The notes under the pieces were generated by a model. It was not told the DNA's origin. It worked only from the letters and a program-made list of their open reading frames with translations, and did not search any database. This document shows positions 34,440 through 45,889 of a DNA stretch of 64,000 nt, piece by piece (the stretch's first letter is position 1; the number at the start of each line of letters is the position of its first letter). This DNA is from Diploptera punctata (taxonomy: Eukaryota; Arthropoda; Insecta; Blattodea; Blaberidae). The position numbers and the translations under genes are program-made. The stretch lies in contig JASPKZ010008347.1 in the NCBI GenBank assembly GCA_030220185.1, forward strand, positions 310,001 through 374,000, read 5' to 3'.

Positions 34440-34490
34440 ATAACAATAATAAATTATTTATTTATTCTGGCAGAGTTAAGGTCATAAGGT
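34440..34490 (-). mobile_element. LINE 3'-end fragment
   Basis: ATTTATTCTGGCAGAGTTAAGG next to an AATAATAA run repeats the 3' terminus of the LINE at 5780-6575. Confidence 0.7.
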
Positions 34491-34534
34491 TTTTTTTTTC
34501 CACTAAACCACCAAAATGAAGATGAATATGATAT

Positions 34535-34950
34535 GGATGATTATAATGGCCAGATGGTATTCAGAAAGTATTTGGGCCTTAAATTTCCTTAGCATTTTGT
34601 CTTACAAGATGGTAGGGGGCTGAGGAGCGTCGCTCATCTAACTTTCGAACCCGTAAGTTAATGGCGGCGCGGACATAAGCTTTCCACACATCCCTCTCCT
34701 GAGCAAATGTTTTCCAATCATCTCTTGTATAATTATAATACTTTATGAATATTGTATGTTAGTAAATCTAGGTCACTGACAACACCCCCCCCCCTTCCCA
34801 TATTCTCAAGCCTCCAGCCCGTCTTGCTTAAAAGTGAGGAGGAATCCCGAAATAAATATCTCACTCAGGAAACTTGTATCGACCAGGAATCGAACCCAGG
34901 TTCACTGTATCTGAAGCAACGACATTATCCCTTGACCACAGCGAAGGACA
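34535..34950 (-). mobile_element. SINE A copy split by an RTE-like insertion
   Basis: 34535-34608 matches the SINE A body up to the TTTGTCTTACAAG block. 34836-34950 resumes with GTGAGGAGGAATCCC and continues through the tRNA-like head (complement of B box at about 34890). The interruption (34609-34835) contains RTE-like 3' sequence. Confidence 0.75.
34609..34835 (-). mobile_element. RTE-like LINE 3'-end fragment
   Basis: AACCCGTAAGTTAATGGCGG and GCGGACATAAGCTTTCCACA on plus match the same 3' region as at 18620-18660, followed by the ATCTCTTGTATAATT block. It is heavily 5'-truncated, with imperfect flanking GTCTTRC. Confidence 0.75.
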
Positions 34951-34974
34951 TTCAGTGTTGGTCATCGTCATCAT

Positions 34975-35255
34975 CATCCAGGGATTAAGCCTGTTGGCTC
35001 GTTCCGGTTCCATGAAAACTAGAATTGTTAAAATTGTTCAGACCATCTTCTGTGTGGGCGTCCAACATTTCTCCTTCCATGCGGTTTATAATTTAGCAAT
35101 AATTTTGGAAATCTTTCTTCTGGCATTCTATCAATATGTTCTTTCCAGTCGTTCCTATATTTTATTATTCGGTCTGTACGTTTGAAAATATTTAGTTTCT
35201 TTCTTATATCTTCATTCTTTTTCTTATCCAGCAGTGTTTATAATATTGTTCGAAA
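34975..35255 (-). pseudogene. Second LINE lineage C-terminal fragment
   Basis: Minus translation of 35230-34990 gives IFKRTDRIIKYRNDWKEHID, RMPEERFPKLLLNYKPHGRR and NVGRPHRRW, which is the C-terminal region of RTE-type LINE proteins. It differs from the copy at 18593, so it belongs to another lineage. The CAT repeats at 34965-34978 may be its 3' microsatellite. Confidence 0.75.
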
Positions 35256-35454
35256 TCGCATATATGTTTCAAATGAAAAAGTAATGTTTTCCAAGTAATC
35301 CTAACTCACGAAGTTATTTCGGAGGAAAATCTGATTTTTTTTTTCAAACCGTGCTTAGTCAATTAACATAATATTCCATAACTTGTTTAGTCCCGATATA
35401 TCAATCGTGTCATCGACATAAAAAAACTCGATGGTTCAATAGGCCTGGAAGAAT

Positions 35455-35700
35455 TATGTTTCTTATCCACATGTATCACTCACAGAGATGGGAGATAATC
35501 CAGCTAGTGTAGAGTTAACATGAGGTAGCATGTCGAATCCATCAGCATATAGCTTTTTTTCTTGTTCTTCTTCCAAATTCATGATTATTTTTGGTGGACA
35601 CCAGTCCATACGCTGAGTGAAATAACACGAAAAATGTTTTTCCATAGGGATTCGAACATCATGTGTCCCATAGCTTTACGACAAGGCATGCTACTTCAGC
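35455..35700 (-). mobile_element. SINE E copy, diverged
   Basis: CCACATGTATCACTCACAGA, ATCCAGCTAGTGTAGAG and GGATTCGAACATC (B-box complement) occur in SINE E order. A poly-T block interrupts the body near 35551. Confidence 0.7.
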
Positions 35701-36290
35701 CCTCTCGATGATAGTCAAAATTAGTCCGGTCAAAATAGACATTTCAATTTACAAAAATTCGCATAGAAATGAAAATTGGTACGAATGTTGTGGACACCAT
35801 TATAAATGAAATGTGAAAAGTCCCCATCGATTTCAGATCTGCAAAAAAAGTTATTCAAGGTCAACGTTCGCGAATGTGGGTTTTTTGCATTTTTCAGCCA
35901 AACGGTAAGTTTTATCATAATCACAGGTCAGACGAAAGTTGTAGATCATGCAATTGTCTACAAAAATTGTCCGAATACTTTTTTTATAAGAATTACCATT
36001 CTTAAGATATCGCGATTCTAAAATTTGAAGAAGTCGTATTCTAATGCACACATTTCCGCATCACCTATGAGGTAGTGCACTTGGCGCATTTTTTTTAATG
36101 TGGTGTATTCGATACGTATACTCCACGATCTATTGTGATTAAGTTTTATTAAATAATATTATATTAATTAAAATATTGTACTATTGGGAATGATTTAAGT
36201 GACAAAAATTATTCTTTATTCCGGGTAATGTTAATCTGACTGACAATCTTCGAATTCTACTTCGACAGTAATGTCTTCTTTGGTTTCTTC

Positions 36291-37597
36291 TTATTCTTCT
36301 TCTTTTTGCTGGATATTTCTTAATTGTTCTGAGAAAGATGTATCAGTTGTTTCCTCATTGAAATCATATAAATGTTCATCTGTTCCATTTGATTCAACAT
36401 TGGAGCAAGTCTTGACAATTGGTACATACTGGTGAACAAAATAATCCGACTTTTTTACAGCCACATTTTGTACTACAACCCTTTTTGCAATTGCAAAAAA
36501 TGACATTAAGAATATTTGTGGAGCAGGTGGGAGTAACGTTTGAATTGGTTCCAAAGCATTATATATTAATTTACCCAATTGCAATTTTTATTTGAAATAT
36601 CTAGGCTAACATCGGTCATAATACTATGGCTGATATTAGTGCATACTAGTTTTAATAGTTCTAGTTTAAATTGTTTATTTTTAAGAATTATTTGTTCCAA
36701 AAAATAAGTCAATGACTCCGGAATATCGCTGTTAATATTTTCAAACATTCGACTAGGAGGGGGGTAATTGGTATTATCAAATACTAGAGATTGAATATCC
36801 TCTCGAATGATTGCCGCTGTAGCTTTGAGGATTCTAAATCGTTCTTCCTTTTCATTTTTACTTTTTTTTCTCATATCAAGCTTGGTTAAGAATATCGTGA
36901 TGAACATACTTTAACTTCAATCGAATCTTAATTGTTCTATTATCTAAAGCTGGATTTTTACAATTATTTTGTAATTCTTCCAATGAAAACTAACAGTCGT
37001 CATTTTTTCTCCATCGCAACATTAGTAGATTCATCTTGAGAACGACCGATTTTACCCCCAGTGGTGGGTCTCAAGAAGTAATTATAGCAATTATTATTAG
37101 CCTCGGCAGCAACTAAATCATAATTATTTTGTAATTCTTCCAATGAAAACTAACAGTCGTCATTTTTTCTCCATCGCAACATTAGTAGATTCATCTTGAG
37201 AACGACCGATTTTACCCCCAGTGGTGGGTCTCAAGAAGTAATTATAGCAATTATTATTAGCCTCGGCAGCAACTAAATCATATTCATACTGAATACGTGC
37301 AGTAAATTTGTTTGCTACGTCATCAGAACGAGTCCGAGCTACCTTCAGAATGGATTCTTTAAATTCAAGTGTAGCAACTTTATGAATTTTACGGCTAACA
37401 TTGTGCGCTTTTTTCTTCTCAGCCTCTTCATTCGCTTCATCTCCACAAAATAAGCAATATATGTTTTTTAACAAGGAACGGATTTACCCATCATTTCTTT
37501 CAAGACTTGAATCGATCAAAGTCTTCATTCCACGATCAACAATAACTGTTTCATTTTCAGTCAAAGATTTGCTACAAACAAAGCAAAATTGCGACAT
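36291..37597 (-). pseudogene. Transposon protein pseudogene, N-terminal zinc module and C-terminus
   Basis: The natural start appears to be the ATG at 37597, giving a FCFVCSKSLTENE zinc-binding start. After a stop near 37480 comes LLKNIYCLFCGDEANEEAEK (second Cys pair), then KESILKVARTRSDDVANKF and YDLVAAEANNNCYNYFLRP in 37474-37160. 36907-36566 follows with RILKATAAIIREDIQSLV and DIPESLTYFLEQIILKNK. Then 36584-36291 has NALEPIQTLLPPAPQIFL and, across frames, the Cys-rich C-terminal pattern shared with 30296-30754. The middle and nuclease half are missing: the helical segment passes straight into the C-terminal domain, so there is an internal deletion. A 160-bp tandem duplication at 36962-37281 also breaks the frame. 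Confidence 0.65.
36962..37281. repeat. 160-bp tandem duplication
   Basis: Units 36962-37121 and 37122-37281 are essentially identical, both containing GTAATTCTTCCAATGAAAAC and ACCCCCAGTGGTGGGTCTCA. 160 is not a multiple of three, so the coding frame is shifted. Near identity means it is recent or an assembly artefact. Confidence 0.95.
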
Positions 37598-37700
37598 TGT
37601 TTTAATTATTGAACAGCTCCAAATTGTTTTAATAAATATTAATAACAAGCACGTGTGTCAATAGCCACGTGTATTCACTGTAAAGGAATGTTCAACACTA

Positions 37701-39448
37701 TAGTGATGGGTAATTCGAGAGTGAGTCGTTTAAAAAGAACGCTTCACTACTGTGAAGTGTCAAAAGGTTACTCACTTTTAGTGAACTGCCAGTTCAGAGT
37801 TCACTACTGCTACTTAAAAAAAATAAAATTTACTTTTTATTTAAAGCTCTAGATGTCTCATTCCAAATCAACTTTCGCTCATTCGTTGATTACTCTACAT
37901 TTCTCGTTGCATGTCCCCGCCTCTTTCCTACGTCATCCATATCGTTCGTACCGCAGTGAGTGTCTGAGTGGAACGAACTATCTTGCCAGAGTGAACTGCC
38001 ATAGAAGAGCGAACTATCTCGCCTGAGTGAAGTTACATAGAAGAACGAACTACCTTGGAAGAACGAAGTAGTATCAAAGAACGAACTATCTTAGAAGAGT
38101 GAAGTGTTTTAGATGAACGAAGTGGTATCAAAGAACGAACTACCTTGGAAGAGTGAAGTGTATTAGAGGAACGAACTATCTTGACAGAGTGCTGGCTTTA
38201 AACACTTCAGTACTTCAAACTCTCAACATTCAACACGCTCATTCATTCATTACATGTTCTTTACGGCACTCTCCCGCCTCTTGCTTACGTCATCACTCAT
38301 GCAGCATTACTCAGAGATTACTCCTTTTGATCTACGGCATTACTAACGCTACAAATCTAATGTAGTCTAATATTACAATCACTTTACATTTTATTTACTG
38401 GAATTCCGAAAGTATTTAATAAAAATCCATTTTATCCAGGTTTTAAAACAACATATTTTACTAGGTTTTTAAAATGCTATTGCAAAATTTAGTAAAAAAT
38501 CTTACCTTGCTAAACGTTTAGAGCGAATATGCCGTGCAAGTTTAAAAGTATCCCCCCCACCCGAATGAAACTGTATTTAGAACAAAAGTTACACTTTGCT
38601 TTACCATCGTCTAAATCGGCGAAAAAACCCCAAATTTCACAACTTTTCTTGATCGCGAATTAGAAGCCATTCTTTAAAAGTGCACACACAAGGCTACATT
38701 TTGTTGGACTACCAAGTATTCACCCTCTTTATATTTTTAATTTAGGGGTTGTAAAGATTAACGTAAAAAATTGCCAATGGTACGATTTTGCATCTTTCTT
38801 TCTTTTTAAACAAATATTATGCAAATAATATGTGTAAACAATACATATATAAATAAAATAAAAATATATTTCGTTAAAAGTTTTAAAATACTCCACACAT
38901 TTTTTTTCTTAAAATTATAGAGTTACGATTTTGTTTTTATTAACATTTACAACTTGAAATAAAATAGTAAATATTGAAAATCTGTATATAAATAAAATTA
39001 TGCAAATAATACAGTTATAACAAGAATAAAAAGGAGGTATAAATAATTATGAAATAAACAAAAGTGTGGTAGCAGGCATATTAGAATTTTCATACTCAAA
39101 TTAAAATAGAATTTACAGAACTATTTCCATTTATCTTTAAAATCCACAGCTACCGTGTAGTTGGTTAATGTCATCACCCCAGACTCGTGTCTGCGTTCTT
39201 CCCCCTCCAGCCCCATATTGCTGTGTGAAGCGAAGGATCCGATTGGATATATCTATGTCATCTGTTGGTGATATGGCAAAGTTATTTGAATACTTTTTTT
39301 TTTCTGGCCAATGAAGGCTTCGCCAGAGATAACCCACTATAGGGCTTTGCTATATTTTGTGAACGAACTAGTTGAATTGAATGGTTCACAAAAGTGAGTG
39401 CGAGTGAACGAACTACTTCTCGAAATGAACTGGTTGGGCACAACGCTA
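37701..39448. mobile_element. Non-autonomous hAT element with 8-bp TSD
   Basis: The ends are TAGTGATGGGTAA (left) and, inverted, TAGCGTTGTGCCCAA (right). CAACACTA is perfectly duplicated at 37693-37700 and 39449-39456, the 8-bp signature of hAT. No transposase frame is present. GAACGAACT-like motifs cluster near both ends. Confidence 0.9.
37960..38190 (+). repeat. Irregular minisatellite, GAACGAACTA motif
   Basis: About eight variants of GAACGAACTAYCTTGG alternating with AGAGTGAAGTG occur. Two further GAACGAACTA copies lie at the other end of the hAT (39360 and 39405). Subterminal transposase-binding repeats are normal in hAT elements. Confidence 0.85.
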
Positions 39449-40049
39449 CAACACTATACTAAAATAATTTCGTTTATGCCTTCCAGAAAAAAAAACTGGT
39501 ATTATGACCATCGCCACTCGGACAACAATAGAATAGTCGGCAGATGTTGCTTAAGGTTATACGGGCCAATTAAATTAGAGACTATGTTTCTTTTTTATAT
39601 AAATTGTCACAATCATATACTATAAATGTAATGTGTTATTATTAATAAGTTATTCAACCAATATTTTTATTATATTAAATATTCCATGATGTACAGGAGG
39701 TTAACTTGCGGTTTAAAAGCGTGCATATTATTCTTTCCAATGTTTCAAATGGTGATTTCTCAAGAATAGTGATTCTTATGAAAAAATATAAGAACAATTT
39801 TTGTAGATAATTACATGGTCTACAACTTTTGTCTGGCCTATTTATATGATAAAACTTACCGTTTGGCTGAAAAAATGTAAAAAAAAAACATATTCGCGAA
39901 CTTTGACCTTGAATATTTTTTTTAAGGTGTGGAATCGATGGGGACTTTTGACATTTAATTTATAATGGTGTTTCCAACATTTCTATCAATTTTCAGCTCT
40001 ATGCGATTTTGTAAGCCTACCCCTATTTTTTGAGCTAACTTGACCGGGC

Positions 40050-41878
40050 TGCCGATCAGAAGTCACATTCTTTTGCTTTTTTACCGAATGTTCACAAGAA
40101 TTTAGGAGTACACATTTAATCAGGCCTACTATATTGAAAATATTGTCATTATATTTTGGGTAAGTATAGAAAGTTAAAAGTTTAGACAAGAACTGGAGAC
40201 GTCTAAAATTTAAGTATTGCTCTGACACAGTTTTAAAATTAAATCCAGCGTACTTGAAAGAGAACTATGCTATCTAAATGTAAAAGTATACATATAGGCC
40301 TATCTTTATATATTACATAACGGTTATTCTTCCAGTTATACTACATGGGTACGAAAATGGTCGGTCATCAAGTGAAATGCTATGCTAATTCCAAGCTAAG
40401 TTGCAATTGTACTGTAAACAAACTTGCGTTAAGATGTTACTCCGTTGACTCTACCTATTGTGCGAACCGTGGTGCTACTTTTACCCACATATGGCTGAAT
40501 TGTGTAAGGAAATGTCATCGATAGAAACATTGATCTTAGGCAATATCGTATTTTACGGGAAAATAAAGCTGAATAATAAGGTAAGATGGTACCACAAATA
40601 ATTAGTACTACTTTCCATTTCTTATCAATTTTATTGTTGGCAAACTCTATATATAGACCTCACTAATCAGTACGCTTACTCTTTTTACATGATTCCGAAA
40701 GATATCCTTTATTTTGCAATTTTATTAAGAACAGAATATATGCTCTATGCTGACTCACGTGTAAATTCTGCTGTTGTTTTTCATCACATCTTCAAAGGTT
40801 AATGTAGGATATTTTTGTCACTAAATGTTTGAAAACATTCAAAATAATTGATTTCTCTCCGCTTTCAAATTGTTTCTTTTCCAATGTTTCAAGAAATTCT
40901 ACAGAAAGCGGCAATTTTTAAACAAATAAAAATGCCAACGTATTCTGCATTGCATATGCGTAAGAATATTACAATGTTTATTTAATGCATTAAAATTGTA
41001 ATTATACATTTTAAGATTATCCCATATAACTTATATAGACATGTGCTAGATAATATATTTTTATTGCTTTTATTTCCTTTATTTCGAGCGATAGAGAGTA
41101 AGCTATATTTTCTTACAAGCTTAAAGGTAAAACCATTATTTGCCCAATGAAAATGTAGTCATGCACCCAATTTGTTTACATTACAACTGGAACTTAGCAC
41201 GGAAGAGGTATGGATGGAATTTCATTATCAGGGCCCATTTCATCATATTGACAATTTCATAGTATAATTTTAAAAAAAATAATAAATAGGCACGAGACCT
41301 TATATGGTAAAAAAGTATATAAATAAAATTAAGTAAAAATATGTAATCAATAATCTTTACAATCATAAATGTCTGAAAATGGCCACATGTTTTTCTTATT
41401 ATTCTTCGCTTAAACTTTTTGCGTTTCCATGTGATTTATTTTTATAATGTAGCAAAACACAGCTTATAATGCCCCACAAGACTTGTTCAAGATAACATTG
41501 TTATATGGCAAAGTTTTTCATTTGTTAGTGCGACAAAAGATAAGCGAGTTTCTTGACAGCAGCGAATCGACGGTAACTGTTAAATTTATCAGCAAGGAAA
41601 TGTCCTGCCAACCTTCTCTAAAAGCCATTTTCCTTCAAATGTACAGTACATTTTGCAAGACAATTCTATTGATCTCCCTTCAACACAAAGCAGACTGATG
41701 ACTAAATGCAAACAAAAATATATCCTGCCGTTTAAAATACTAAAACAAATGATTTCCGACTCCATTAATATCTCTGGTGTTCCCACCACTTTCAAAATAT
41801 TGAAACCGCTGGTCACCGTGAAACAAGTGTTTGCATTATGAAATATGATAAGGATTAGACATTTTCTGTTATCAGTCA

Positions 41879-41917
<39 letters not shown>

Positions 41918-42283
41918 ATATATAGGGTGTAAATAAATTATACCGCATAAATTTAACTGCATATAAAGGGATATTTTATAAGCATTTTAGATAATGAACT
42001 AATGGTCTACGAGGGAAAATGGGCGAGTTATAGGGAATCAAACTAAACAACATTTGATGCAGATAAATCAACAGGAGAGCATACTAGGAGAGAAAATTAT
42101 ACTAGAATAACTTCATATCTTAGTATTAATTCCGAGATCCTGATTGCTAATAATTCATCAACAACGTATACAAAATATTGGGTTTTCAAATTCCTTAAAA
42201 TTTTGGTCTGAGCAGATGATTGCACGCCACTGCACTCTCGTTGGTAGAATCGGTACAACGTGAGCCTTAGTACAGAGTCAAAC
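40050..42283. other. Gene-free AT-rich stretch
   Basis: No supported gene. A (TA)n/(GTAT)n run lies at 41881-41926. The frame 41948-41589 (119 aa) crosses this run and is not credible. 40320-40360 has a short RTE-like block (CCAGTTATACTACATGGGT). Confidence 0.4.
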
Positions 42284-42360
42284 ACGCGGAACCTGTGGCT
42301 TAATGGTCAAAGTGATTGAATTTAAGATTCGAATACTGATGGTTCAAATCAAATCACGGT
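42284..42360 (+). pseudogene. tRNA-like sequence (pseudo-tRNA or SINE head)
   Basis: TGTGGCTTAATGGTCAAAG (A-box-like) and ATGGTTCAAATCAAATC (B-box-like) are spaced as in a tRNA, but stems do not pair well. It is followed 50 bp later by the (CTAT)n array, which might be its tail. Confidence 0.5.
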
Positions 42361-42411
42361 AGGTGACTATTTTTTCTTTTTACACGCTTTATACGAGTAT
42401 TAGTTTGACCT

Positions 42412-42628
<217 letters not shown>

Positions 42629-42630
42629 TG

Positions 42631-43450
42631 TAACGGAATCTTTCAACGCGATTTTCACCCACTTAAAATCATCGGATTGACTTGAAACTTTATATACTTG
42701 TAGAGGACCCGTGACAATACAATAATTTCATATTTATTTTCTAAAATCCTGGCCATAATCATCAGAAAATCAAAAAAAGTGTTTTTGTATCAATGTAACG
42801 GAATCTTTCAACGCGATTTTCACCCACTTAGAAACATTGGATCGACTTGAAACTTTGTATACTTGTAGAGGACCCGTGACAATACAATAATTTCATATTT
42901 ATTTTCTAAAATCCTGGCCATAATCATCAGAAAATCAAAAAAGTGTTTTTGTATCAATGTAACGGAATCTTTCAACGCGATTTTCACCCACTTAGAAACA
43001 TTGGATTGACTTGAAACTTTGTATACTTGTAGAGGACCCGTGACAATACAATAATTCATATTTATTTTCTAAAATCCTGGCCATAATCATCAGAAAATCA
43101 AAAAAAAGTGTTTTTGTATCAATGTAACGGAATCTTTCAACGCGATTTTCACCCACTTAGAAGAAACATTGGATCGACTTCAAACTTTGTATACTTGTAG
43201 AGGACCCATGACAACATAATAATTTCATATTTATTTTCTAAAATCCTGGCCATAATCATCAGAAAATCAAAAAAGTGTTTTTGTATCAATGTAACGGAAT
43301 CTTTCAACGCAATTTTCACGCGAATTTCACCCACTTAGAAACATTGGATCAACTTGAAACTTTGTATACGTGTAGAGGACCCGTGACAATACAATAATTT
43401 CATATTTTGTTTCTGAAATCCTGGCCATAATCATCCGAAAATCAAAAAAA
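42631..43450 (+). repeat. 165-bp tandem satellite, 5 units
   Basis: Unit starts (TAACGGAATCTTTCAACGCG) lie at 42631, 42796, 42960, 43125 and 43292, a period of 164-167 bp. The last unit is more diverged. It directly adjoins the tetranucleotide array. Confidence 0.95.
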
Positions 43451-43495
43451 TGAAAACTGGTATAATAGGTTGCGGACTTGTCGAGTTTTTAGTCA

Positions 43496-43590
43496 ATCGT
43501 CGTAAGAGCTCAGTTGGTAGAGCAGTGAACTCTTAGTGGTATATAATTTCAGTAATCCATATGTCGCTGGTTCAAATCCGGCTGAGAGGG
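43496..43590 (+). pseudogene. tRNA-Tyr-like relic with intron-like insert
   Basis: AGAGCTCAGTTGGTAGAGC (A box and D arm), an anticodon-arm region containing an insert of about 17 bp, then CATATGTCGCTGGTTCAAATCC and GGC match the layout of insect tRNA-Tyr, which normally carries an intron next to the anticodon. The GTA anticodon is replaced (CTCTTAG region) and the acceptor stem does not pair. It is therefore a pseudogene or the head of a SINE. Confidence 0.65.
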
Positions 43591-43695
43591 TTTTTTTATA
43601 GAAGAGTATTACTTTTAGCTCATACTACAATAGTATCGAATTTAAAGATATTTACATTTTTATCTTATTCTGTAAAATATTAAAACTAAAAAATA

Positions 43696-44171
43696 AAAAA
43701 ATAAATAATAGTTTTAAAAAACTAAAAGAACACGCTTTATTAGAAAACTAAAAAAATAAAAATAATTTTAATTTCCAATACGCTTGGGATAAAATAAAGT
43801 AGTCAACAAAAAAATCATCTCCAACACATATAGAATAAAATTAGAGTTATCAACAAAAAGAAAATAATTTTACCATCAAAAGCGTGGGGTGATTTTTATG
43901 ATTTTTACATTTTCTTCTTAGAGAGCTTACTTTTACCAATATCTGTTTATTATCAAGTATATTAATTGATATAGGGCACCCCACGCTTTGATGGTAAAAT
44001 TATTTTCTTTTTGTTGATACTCTAATTTTATTGTATATGTGTTGGAGATGATTTTTTTGTTGACTACTTTATTTTATCCCAAGCGTATTGGAAATTAAAA
44101 TTATTTTTCATTTTTTAGTTTTCTAATAAAGCGTGTTCTTTTAGTTTTTTTAAACTATTATTTATTTTTTC
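43696..44171. repeat. Long palindrome, about 195-bp arms, 85-bp loop
   Basis: The arms 43696-43891 and 43977-44171 are inverted copies with about 95% identity by eye, e.g. AAGAACACGCTTTATTAGAA and CCAATACGCTTGGGATAAAA. No coding content. Confidence 0.92.
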
Positions 44172-44289
44172 ACTGTGATATGTTGACACTGAAATTTATT
44201 TAGTATGGGCATACGCAAAATTCATATTCTTCTATTGATTACATTAACATCTGATTAGAAGTTACTTCAGTATCAGTTCAGTTGCATTG

Positions 44290-45360
44290 CATGAAATCAT
44301 CATGGAACATCTTTATAGTTATGCTTAACTTGCCGATTTGCATCTGATGTATGGTGCAGCACAAGGTAATGGTGTAAGAGCTGCTGCCATGTTCGCGGAG
44401 CGGTATCCGGATAGACGCCATCCTCACCGAACAACCTTAGAGTCTGTTGATAGGCGTTTACGGGAGCATGGGACGTTGAAGGTAAAAGAGCAGACGTCAG
44501 TGCAAGACGTATGCGCCGCACTGCAGATTTTGAAGAAAAAGTTCTTCATAGGGTGAAAGAGGAACCTTCTACTAGTACTCGTGCTATCGGACGTGTAATG
44601 GGTACGAACCATCAAAGTGTTTGGGAAGCCCTGCATGAAGACCAGCTCTATCCCTTTCATCTGCAAAAAGTACAAGTCTTACAGCCACTGGACTTCGCCC
44701 AATTTTGTAATTGGGCTTTGCTGCAGCCACCGCCCTTCTTTTTCTCGGTATTATTCACTAATGAGGCTGTATTTAATAGGGATGGGCTGGTTCAGAACTC
44801 GAAGAACAACCATGTGTGGGATTATGAAAATCCTCATGCCATCTTCCAGAGGAGTCGCCAGCAGAGATTTTCGGACGTATGGATAGCCATAATTTCTGAC
44901 CACATCATTGACCCCTACCTTCTTCCCCAGAGATTAAATGGTGTAATTTATAAGACTTTTTAGAGCACGTCCTACCAACATTACTAAAAAAAATCATCTC
45001 CACGTCAGGATTAACATGTGGTTTCAGCAAGATGGAGCTCCTCCCCATTTCTGCCGGAATGTGCGAAATAATTTGGATGGAGTGTATCGTGGCCGTTGGA
45101 TGGGAAGAGCTCCAACTGTAGTGTGGCCACCTCGCTCTCCAGATCTCAGTCCACTTGATTTTTTTTGGGACATCTGAAAACACTGGTGTATGCGTCCCCT
45201 GTTGATATAGATGAACTGTTAGTTACAGCATGTATAATTGCAGCATGTGATGTGATACGTGTGACACCTGGTATCTTGAACGGGGTACGAGAATCCTTTC
45301 GTCGCCGATGTCGTCTGTGTTGTGAGATTGGAAGTCGCCAATTTGAAAATTTTCTTTGAT
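44290..45360 (+). pseudogene. Mariner/IS630-family transposase pseudogene
   Basis: Frame 44338-44556 has an N-terminal HTH domain of the insect type starting HLMYGAAQGNGVRAAAMFAE with ERYPDRRHPHRTT. Frame 44511-44963 follows with RVKEEPSTSTRAIGRVMGTN, LYPFHLQKVQ, VLFTNEAVFNRDG (first catalytic Asp changed to Asn: usually FTDEA) and NNHVWDYENPHAI. After a frameshift near 44965 come WFQQDGAPPHF (second Asp intact) and WPPRSPDLSPLDFF (third acidic position, a DD34D/E-like ending). Frame 45165-45359 completes the C-terminus. A typical length is about 350 aa, so all domains are present but broken by about three frameshifts. Confidence 0.9.
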
Positions 45361-45364
45361 GAGT

Positions 45365-45761
45365 CTGCAGGTGCTTTATTTTTTCTGGTTTACTCAAATG
45401 CATTGCTTTTATTTCCAATAACATTATGTATGTCATGTGTGCATACACTATACCTCTTCATGTTATTAATCACTGCACTATCATTTATCTAAGTACATAA
45501 GTACTGTACAGTACAATTACACATTTTATTTGCGAAACCTATTGCTCTCTACAGTATGTGTATTATTATTACAACCTTTCAAACAATTGTCTGTACAAAA
45601 TGTACACATATAGTTTTGTAACTCGTATATCTGCGCCGACATTCCATTACCGTATTCTGTAAATAATGAATAAACAATTAAACCAGAAGTAAATCTACGT
45701 ACGTAACTAATTTACAGTACGTACTTAATAAAGGAAGAACAAAAAATATACACGTACTGTA
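45365..45761. other. Gene-free stretch
   Basis: No gene or recognised repeat apart from a repeated TACTGTACAGTAC-type motif (near 45502 and 45715). Confidence 0.4.
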
Positions 45762-45840
45762 GGGAGTTTCGAACGTGATGCATAAATCTGACGTTTGCTT
45801 CGGTATTAGACTGTTATTACCACTGAGCTAAAGGCGAGTG
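45762..45840 (-). pseudogene. tRNA-like sequence, minus strand
   Basis: On minus, TTTAGCTCAGTGGTAATAAC (A-box-like) and ACGTTCGAAACTCC (B-box-like) are about 45 bp apart. The arms do not form convincing stems, so it is a pseudo-tRNA or SINE head. Confidence 0.5.
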
Positions 45841-45889
45841 CTTATCGCAAGTTACAGTCTCTGTATCATATTATTTCCATTTTAATTTG

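Larger units (their letters stand above)
35726..40047 (-). mobile_element. Second long-TIR transposon, internally deleted, with nested hAT
   Basis: Inverted ends of about 340 bp (35726-36062 and about 39710-40047) start CCGGTCAAAATAG and CCGGTCAAGTTAG. They share AATTCGCATAGA-like, CACCATTATAAAT, AAAAGTCCCCATCGATT and CGTTTGGCTGAAAAA-type blocks. No target duplication is clear. The minus-strand protein remains belong to the same family as the element at 29587. A hAT element occupies 37701-39448. Confidence 0.8.

Noticed and set aside
41589..41948. 119-aa minus frame
   Set aside because: Start region is translated (TA)n repeat and the remainder has no recognisable domain.
42631..43450. CRISPR-like regular array
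   Set aside because: Units are contiguous 165-bp satellite copies without unique spacers, in an animal genome.
43496..43590. Functional tRNA-Tyr gene
   Set aside because: The anticodon is altered and the acceptor stem does not pair.
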